64,000 bases of DNA from positions 434,001 to 498,000 of the forward strand of contig NZ_JACOFU010000001.1 in assembly GCF_014284275.1 (NCBI RefSeq), written 5' to 3'. The notes below the pieces were generated by a model that was not told the origin of the DNA, did no database searches, and saw nothing but the letters and a program-made list of their open reading frames with translations. A program made the translations under genes and the position numbers. This DNA is from Affinundibacterium amnicola. Lineage in GTDB: Bacteria > Pseudomonadota > Gammaproteobacteria > Burkholderiales > Burkholderiaceae_D. Below, in pieces: positions 7,610 to 16,600 of this stretch (positions within the stretch are counted from its first letter, which is position 1; every line of letters starts with the position of its first letter).

Positions 7610-10600
7610 ATGTCAAACTTAACAGCCGCCGATGCGCTTGATTTACTAAAAAAAAATCCAGGAGACTATGTAACAGAGGAGCAATTAAGGGCACTAGCGA
7701 ATCGTGTCCATGTCGAGATATCGAATCTCAATAAGGTCACTGTTTTATATAGTGGTAATGTAGCTGGTGCAATTAGTGGTGGAGGAATTGTCAGCGGTCT
7801 GGTCGAACAAAAAACAGCCGTCCGCGCGATTTCGCAAACTGAACTATATAAATTCCTTGAGGATGAGCAATTTCAAAAAGCTGTCGCTCAGGCGTTTAGT
7901 ACACCGTCTAAGCCAGTCGATGTTATCACTCTTAATGATATTGACCAGAAAGATCACCCAGCGAATAAGTTCATGAATGCAGCCAAAACGGGGCTGTGGG
8001 CGGAAGGTTCAGTGCGATTTGCAAGTTCTGCCGCTGGTGATGTGCGCATACTTGCACCATTCTCTGACCCTTCGCGAATTCTGGCAATCGATGAGTTACC
8101 AGCATTGCTGGAAAACACAAAGGTTACGCATATTAATGGCATTCCGAAATCAATATTTAAGACGATTTTAGACTCGAATCCAACAACAGGATTGACTCGC
8201 GTAAATAATGCCGTTGCGTGGTCATCACAGGCCTTGATGAGAAATATGAGGCTGGAAACTCAGCCTCTTTTTAAGGCTAACGGTGATCCAATATATGACA
8301 CCAATGGTGTTCAAAAATTGAAAGTGACGGGTGTTTCAGCAGGTGAATTTTTCGATGGTACTGGGATTGTGGTTAACCGCACCCCGACTGTTGGTATAAA
8401 ACTAGAAAACTTGATCGACGATACTATAAAAAAGGATTTGATCAATGCACAGGGCGCATTCGCTCGCGCGCTCGAACAGGGGCGCGATGACATCGTTGCT
8501 GCTGCCAATGCGGCAAAAGCGCTTCCAGTAGATGACATTAGATATGTTTCTAAGGCAAGTTGGAAGGAGCTTGGCGTGAAAGGTCTTGGACTTACTATTG
8601 GGATAGGAGTTCTCGCTAATGAGGTAAAGGAGGCGATTGACCAAGGAGATAATACTCGTGCGGATAAGATTCTTGCAAACGGTACGGTTGAGCTATTAGC
8701 AGGACTTGCTGTAGGTGATGCAGTGGTTGCACTGGGGATGGGATTCATTTCAGGGATTTCAATTGCGAATCCTATTACTCTGGCAATCGCAAGCGGCGTT
8801 GCGATCGGGGCTGGTATTTGGGCTGGAATTGAAGCAGTGTCTGCTGTGAAAAATCTTCTAGATAGAGAGACGGGTGAGATACCCACAGTACGAATTGAAG
8901 GTGATTGGAAAGTCACACAGTATTCAAGCGGATTAATTACAAGAGAATTGCAGACTATCGAGTCTGGTGTGGTTGATTTTAAATGGAGTGCTCCAGATCC
9001 TCGTGGCACCATCGTTGGTGAAAGCAATTTTGACACCGGTGATGTGTCTACCTATTTGTGGTCGGGCGGGGTAGCTGGCGATGGACAGTTGCTTGAGAGT
9101 TCATATGCATCGGACTTCGTGACAAGAGAAGGGGAAACCGTTCGGGAAGTTGTAATTACGGACGAACCGAATGCCGATAAAGTTTCAGTTAAAACCACTG
9201 AGCATATTTCAAAAGACGACGGAAACTCAATTTACAAATTAGTAGAAACGAGTCAAGAAGGTGGACCGAAGGTTATTGATTTCTTTAGTTCCTCTCGGGA
9301 ATCTCATACGAGATTTGATGAGAATGGTGTCAAAACAAATGCAGAGTGGGTAAATAAACTTGATAATTCCCATGGCACTTTTACTTTTGATAAGAATGCT
9401 AATCGATCAATAGAAATAGATTATGATAAAAATAACGTGATGGTTCGTCAATTTGTTAAGAATACATCAGATAATTCCAGTGAAGAATTGGTGATTGACC
9501 CTGGATCGAGTGCTCGTACCCTAACAAAAATAAATGCAGACAAGTCTAAAGAGATTCAATCCATTGATGCATATAAAACTGAAACAGTTCAAAAAATCGA
9601 TGGGAAAAGCAATGAAACTTATTTTGAAAGCAATAAATCTGATGGTAGTTATGTAAAACGCGAATTCGATCCCGAAACAGGGGAAAGAAAAGAACTTATC
9701 GTTGATAGGGATAAGAATAGCTCGCAATTTTTAGATGATGGAAAAGGAAATTGGAGTGACATTCAATATGATCGCGATGGACAAGCTACAAATGGGGAAT
9801 GGGGTAAAAATAATGGCAGTTTTGGTGATTTTGAAGTCATTAACGGAACTCGTATCGAGCATATTAATGATGGTGCTGGTTATGATCAGAAAATAACCAC
9901 TGCACCAGATAAAAATAAAAATATTGTATGGAACGATGCAAATAAGGATACATCTGGTGAAATAAATCAGCGATCTGATGGAACTTATACATCGACTACG
10001 GTAATGCCGGATAGGTCTAAACAATTTACTGTAAAAGATCAAAATGGTGTGATAACGACAGATTATGTTACGAACTGGGGTTATAAAAACGCAAAATCTT
10101 GGACTTCTCCTGATGGCACTAAGGGATCAGAGTTTTACGACGGCAAAAAGACTACGCAACAAATTAGTAAGCCAGATGGAAGTGTGCAAACAACTTACAC
10201 CGATGGTGAAGGCAATGGTCAAACCAAAATTTCCAATAAGGAAGGAACAATCACCCAACTAATATCGATTTATAAAGACAACACTTATCGCGTCGAGATC
10301 ACCAATTCCGTGACTAAGAAAAGGGAAATTTTTCATCGTAATGCAAATGGTAGCTATATGAAATCCGTCTCCGATGGAAAGGATGATACCTACAGCTATA
10401 AATTTTATGACGCTAAAAACAATATGACGAGGTCGGAAACGCGAGGGGCAAATGGAGCCGTCACTTACGTGAAGATTGAGAATGGGACCCGTACTGAGTG
10501 GAGTGGCAAAGACTTAGATGAAAATGGCGATCTCGATAAAGGAGTCGTACGCAAGACAATTACGAACCCTGATGGCACGATTACGTCTATGGGGGATGAT

Positions 10601-13600
10601 AGAAATGGTCGACGCGATGAGATAACTTATGGCGCAGATGGTGTCGGTATCGTTGGAACGACTTTTATTGAATATAAGCCAGATGGCAGTGGCGTGATTT
10701 ATCGGACAGATAAAGATGGACGAGTAACAAGAGAGAGTGTTGATGCTGGCACGATCAAACTGTATCAAAAAAAGATTGACACTAAGAGTGAATATAGCAA
10801 AGAAACCGAACAGAATGGCGTGACTCGGACAGAGTATCGTAAGCCTGATGGCACGATGGGTGGAAGTTATAACGATGGTGTTAATAAAATTGAGACAACT
10901 TATGGTGTGGATGGTATCGGCATCATTTCTAACCGTGTGACTGAACGAAATCCAGATGGCAGTGGCGTGGAGTATTACACTGGGCCAGATGGGAGAACGG
11001 AGAGAAAAGAATTCGGGCCAGGCGAAATTCCTGCGCTTAAGCAGAAGAAAGATCCAAAAGGTGAACCTACTCCGCCAGAGAAACCAAAGGAACTTCCTAA
11101 TAACGATTTCCCAAAGAACGATAACCCTGATGATCATTATGACGATGATCAGGAGGATTCTTATCCTGAACCAGAGCCAGATCCTACCCCTGAGCCCGAT
11201 CCAACACCTGATCCAATTCCGACGCCGAATCCGACCCCAAATCCAGGGCCGAATCCAGGACCGCGACCATATCCGCCGCCACCTCCGCCGCCACCACCGC
11301 CAGCTCCTCGCCGCGATCCTTTGGCTTTCGATTTGAATCGTGATGGTGTGGTTGAAACTGTTTCGAAAGACAATGGCGTTAATTTCGACTTGGATAATAA
11401 TGGATTTGCTGAACGCACAAGTTGGGTGGGAAGTAATGATGCACTGCTAGTATTAGACCGTAATTTGAACGGAAAAATTGACGGTGGTGGTGAATTATTT
11501 GGTACAGAAACGTTGTTGAAAACGGGTAAATTCGCCACCAACGGTTTTGACGCACTTGCTGAATTCGATTTGAATAAAGACGGCGTCATTAACGTAAATG
11601 ACACAGTCTTTTCTGAGTTAAGGATCTGGCAGGATAGTAATGTCAATGGCATTGCCGAAGAGGGCGAATTAAAAACGTTAGCCTCAATCGGTATCAAACA
11701 AGTTAATCTGGCTTATCAAAATAATTTGTGGACTGATACCAACGACGTACAACATCGTGAGAATGCTACCTATGTTCTAGAAGATGGAACAAGCGCAGTG
11801 ACTAATACTCTTTGGTTTGATATTGATAAACGCCAGACAATTCCAGTAGATGAATTGATTGGTGACGGTATTGTAGTGAGCGAGGCCATCAATAAGCTAC
11901 CAAACGTTGTTGGGTTTGGTAATACGCACTCTTTACATCATGCGATGGCTCTTGATAATACCGGGCAGTTACAGGCCAAAGTTGAAGCATTTGTTGCCGA
12001 AAATGATCCTGCAAAACGCCAACTGTTAGTGACTGAAATTCTATTTTTATGGACTAAACAAACAGGCATTGATCCTTTGAGTCGGGGTGGGGTGGTTGAC
12101 GCTCGCAAAGTTGGCGTTTTGGAGTCTTTTTGGGGGCAGGCAACTCTTGATCGCGATCCGACCGGCAGCTACGGCGCAAGCGTGCAGCAAGCTTATGACC
12201 AACTAGAACGATCTACTTATTCGCAATTAATGGTGAACTCGCATTTTGCTTCATTGATAAAACGCGCCACTTTTACAAAAATAGACGGAAAATGGGTTGG
12301 AGATTTTCGCGATGCGGCAGTTCACTTTGCGTATGCATTTAAAAACGCAGACTCATTTGCCGTCGAGAGATTGCTTGACTATATGAGTGTGGTTTCTGGA
12401 CTCAATCCTTATGATACATCTCTTTCTAATCAATTAAGAGCTGATATTTTGTCTGTGGCTGAACTGTTTGAGCCTGATGTTCGTGAAAAATTAATCGGAG
12501 TATTGTTCATTCATGCCGATGTAATGGTGGGTACTGCAGACGATGATATTTTGCGTGGCTATCAGGGTAACGATAGTATTAGTGGTGGCAGCGGAGATGA
12601 TGACTTATCTGGTGACGACGGAAATGATTTGATTCAAGGTGGTGACGGGGCAGATCTTATAGATGGTGGTGTAGGCAATGATCAATTATTTGGCGATATC
12701 GGCAATGATCTTATTAACGGACGTGATGGTGATGATGTAATTCGTGGAGGTATTGGTTCAGATGTTGTTCTGGGCGACGCTGGAAACGACACCATCTTTG
12801 GTCAACAAGGTGATGACTTTGTTGGAGGAGGTGAGGGTAGCGACTATATTGTTGGCGATGTTGGAAACGACCGCTTATTTGGTGACGCTGGTAAGGATGA
12901 AATTATTGGTGGCGATGGAGCTGATTATATCGATGGTGGTGTAGGCGATGATCAATTGGATGGTGGTTTTGGCAATGATACTGTCATCGGAGGTCTTGGC
13001 GATGATTATTTAGCAGGTGGTGATGGTGATGATGTTTTAGATGGCGGTGCCGGCAATGACTATTTACGTGGCGGATTCGGAAATGACACTTATCTTTGGG
13101 GAATTGGTTCTGGTAAAGACATGGTCACTAATGAAGAAATCACGATTGGAAGGAAAAACGTCCTTAAGATTGGTGAAGGAATCCGCCCAAGTGATCTTTG
13201 GGTAAGAAATGAAAGGGCTACTCAAAGTGTAATTTTAGGCGTTAAAAATAAGGAAGATACGTTTACGATTTTCGGTGGATTTGATCTTTTGAATACTGCA
13301 GGAGTTATTCAAGAGTTTATATTTGCGGATGGAACTGTTTGGACGCATGCGGACCTAAAAACAATGAGTTTGATCGGCACAGAAAATGATGAAGAAATCT
13401 TTGGATTTGAAAGTGACGATGTTCTTGGAGGCAATGGTGGCGATGATACCCTGTTTGCAGGCGTTGGTCGTGATACGTTAGATGGAGGTACTGGGAATGA
13501 TCAGATGTCAGGTGGATGGGGAAGTGATACGTATATTTTTGGACGTGTTTCTGGTAACGACGTAATTCATGAAAGTAACGACTTAGATCATAGAGATTTG

Positions 13601-16600
13601 AATGTGATTCAATTTGAACCCGGGATCTCACTTTCAGACATTTCATTTGATATGGTTGAAAATGGAAGTACTGTTGACGATTTGCTGATCAAAATAAGAG
13701 ACACCAGCAGTTCTGTAGTAGTGAAAAATTTCTTTCGAGAATATAAGCTCAGTAATGGTGAGCGAAGCATTGGTATTTCTCAGTTAGTATTTTCAGATGG
13801 TACATCGATTACTCGAGATGAAATTCGGCAATCATTGATTCAGCGGCAGATTACAGCTGGCAATGATGTTATTCATGGTTTTGAAGGATCAGATGTCTTG
13901 GAGGGTGGTGCCGGAGACGATACTATTGAGGGTTACTTGGGTGATGACGTATATAAATTCGGACGAAGCTCTGGAAATGATACTTTTTTCGAGTTGTACT
14001 ATGATCTTTTTAAATCTCAAAATATCATCTTGCTAGATAACGATGTTAAACCTGAAGATGTTCAATTGAAACGAGATACCTTGCAAGAGGAAGATGTGCT
14101 GTTAAGTATTTCGGGTTCTTCAAATACTTTAAGATTGCAAAGACATTTAGGGCATTTTTATTTGGGTAAAATACAATTTTCTGATGGTACTTCGTGGGAT
14201 TACAACGAAGTATTTAGAAGAGTAAATTTAGGAACTTCTGCTGTAGACCTTATCGTTGGCACAAGCGCAGATGAAACGTTTGATGGACTTGGTGGTGATG
14301 ATCGTATCGAAGGCGGCGCAGGAGGAGATACCTATCTGTTCGATCGCAATTCGGGTAATGATACGATCCTTGATCGTGGCGATAGTTTAGTATTAAACAA
14401 CTCCGATAAAGTTCAATTAGGTGTTGGAATTCTGCCATCAGATGTGAAACTGAGACGCCAAAGTTCGATGTCTCCAAACGATATTTTATTGAGCATTTCT
14501 GGTTCAGCCAGTACGTTGACAATTCAGAGCGGTCTAACACAAAATTATGACGGTTCTTTTAATTATGCAATTGAAACTATTCGATTTGCTGATGGTACGG
14601 AATGGAATTGGAGTGCCATTAAGCAAAAAGTAAGTCAAGGCACAAATACTGACGATATCATTAATGGTTTTATCGATAGTGACGATGAGCTGGACGGTGC
14701 AGGCGGAAATGATCGGATGGAAGGATATGATGGTTCTGATACATATATCTTTGGCAGAAACTATGGAAACGATTTTATTGAGGATTACGATCAAGCAGGC
14801 ATCGGAAGCAGTAATGACTTAGACGTTGTTAAGCTTGCTGCTGGTGTTCTCCCCGAAGATGTACTTGTATCAAGGGATAGCAATGAAAGCCTAATTTTAA
14901 CTATTCAAGGTACTGCCGATAAACTGACGATTTACCGATATTTTGATAAGCCAGTTTGGGCAAACGGTGCGAGTCCGTTTCAGATAGAAAAAATCCAATT
15001 TGAGAATGGTATCGTTTGGGATTATAGCGCTGTGCTTGCCGCCTTTATGCGTGGAACAAATGGTGACGATAGTATCTATGGAAAAGAGACAGATGACACG
15101 ATAAATGGATTTGGCGGAAACGATCTTGTTTTCGGCGCTGGAGGAAATGATCGACTATATGGCGGTGATGGTAACGATACAGTTGTAGGCGGCGACGGCG
15201 ACGATATTGTTGACGGAAATTCTGGTAACGATGAGCTCCGAGGTGGCGATGGATTTGATCAATATATTTTTGGTCGACAGTCTGGAAATGACTTGATTAA
15301 CGATGGCGACAATCAAAGTGTCATTCGTCGAGATCAAATAGTTTTGGATTCGGACATTGCTCCAGCAGATATTAGTCTTAGTAGAGATGGTAGTGGATCA
15401 AATATCGGACTTGTAATTTCGATTGCTGGTAGCTCAAGTTCGTTAAAAATTTACCCGTACTTTTATGGCACTGAACTTAATCCCAGTATGCGACAAGAAA
15501 TTTTGTTTGCTGACGGTACAATTTGGAATGCCGAGCAAATAAAGGACTTAAGTACACCAGTTGCGAATCGCGCACCAATAGTTTCAGAGCCGATCGCTGA
15601 CCAAGCTGCAAAGCAAAATATTTTATTTAACTTTGCCATTCCTGATGCTGCATTCAAAGATCTTGATACTACTGACGTACTAACATATTCAGCTAGTTTG
15701 TCAAATGGTTCGGCACTTCCATCTTGGCTTAAATTTAATGCGAGCACCAAAACATTTAGTGGTACGCCAACAGTTTTGAGCACTGTTGGCGTAAAAGTGA
15801 CGGTTAGAGATAAAGAAGGTTTAGCTGTTTCTGATGCGTTCAATATCGTAGTTGGCTCATCAAATCAAGTTCTCAATGGAACAAATGGGACAGACAATCT
15901 TATTGGCAATATCGGTAATGATACTCTGACTGGATTTGCGGGCAATGACGCGTTATTCGGTGGACGTGGCAATGATATTTATGTCTTTAACCGTGGCGAT
16001 GGTCAGGACACGATTGACAACCTTGACCTGTTGACTGGGACAGATACATTGCGTTTCGCGACGGGCGTGATCGATACTGATGTGTTGGCATTCAAGTCAG
16101 GAAACCATCTAGCGTTTAAGCTAAAAAATAGTACTGACCAGGTCGTGATCGCCAACTATTATGCGGCGAATACCACTATAAATGGACAGGCTGCTGATTA
16201 CAAAATCGATAAAGTCGAGTTCTCCAACGCGGTTAGTTGGAATCAATCCATGATACAAACGATGGTTGATCGAGCGACCAATAATAAGGCACCGACTTTA
16301 GGTACAGCGGTGCCGAATCAAAATAGTAAAGTCGATGTCGCCTATAGCTTCACTGTTCCAGTGAATACTATTGTCGATGCCGATGTAGGCGATACTGTGA
16401 CCTATAGCTTGAAGATGCAAGATGGTTCTGCCTTGCCTACTTGGTTAAGTTTTAACGCGGCGACGCGAATCATCTCTGGTACGCCAACATTGAGTAATTT
16501 GGGTAGCCTAAGTTTGACTTTGTGGGGCACTGACAACTACGGTACTGCTCTTGGGCAAAACCTCAGCATGACAGTTAATCCAGCCAATCGCGCACCAGTC

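Noticed and set aside
11161..11697. Minus-strand Gly-rich frame opposite the proline linker
   Set aside because: The glycine run is only the complement of the proline codons in the RTX gene.
12527..13085. Short DNA repeats that could suggest a CRISPR array
   Set aside because: They encode in-frame RTX nonapeptides, and no unique spacers separate exact repeats. No CRISPR array was seen in the window.
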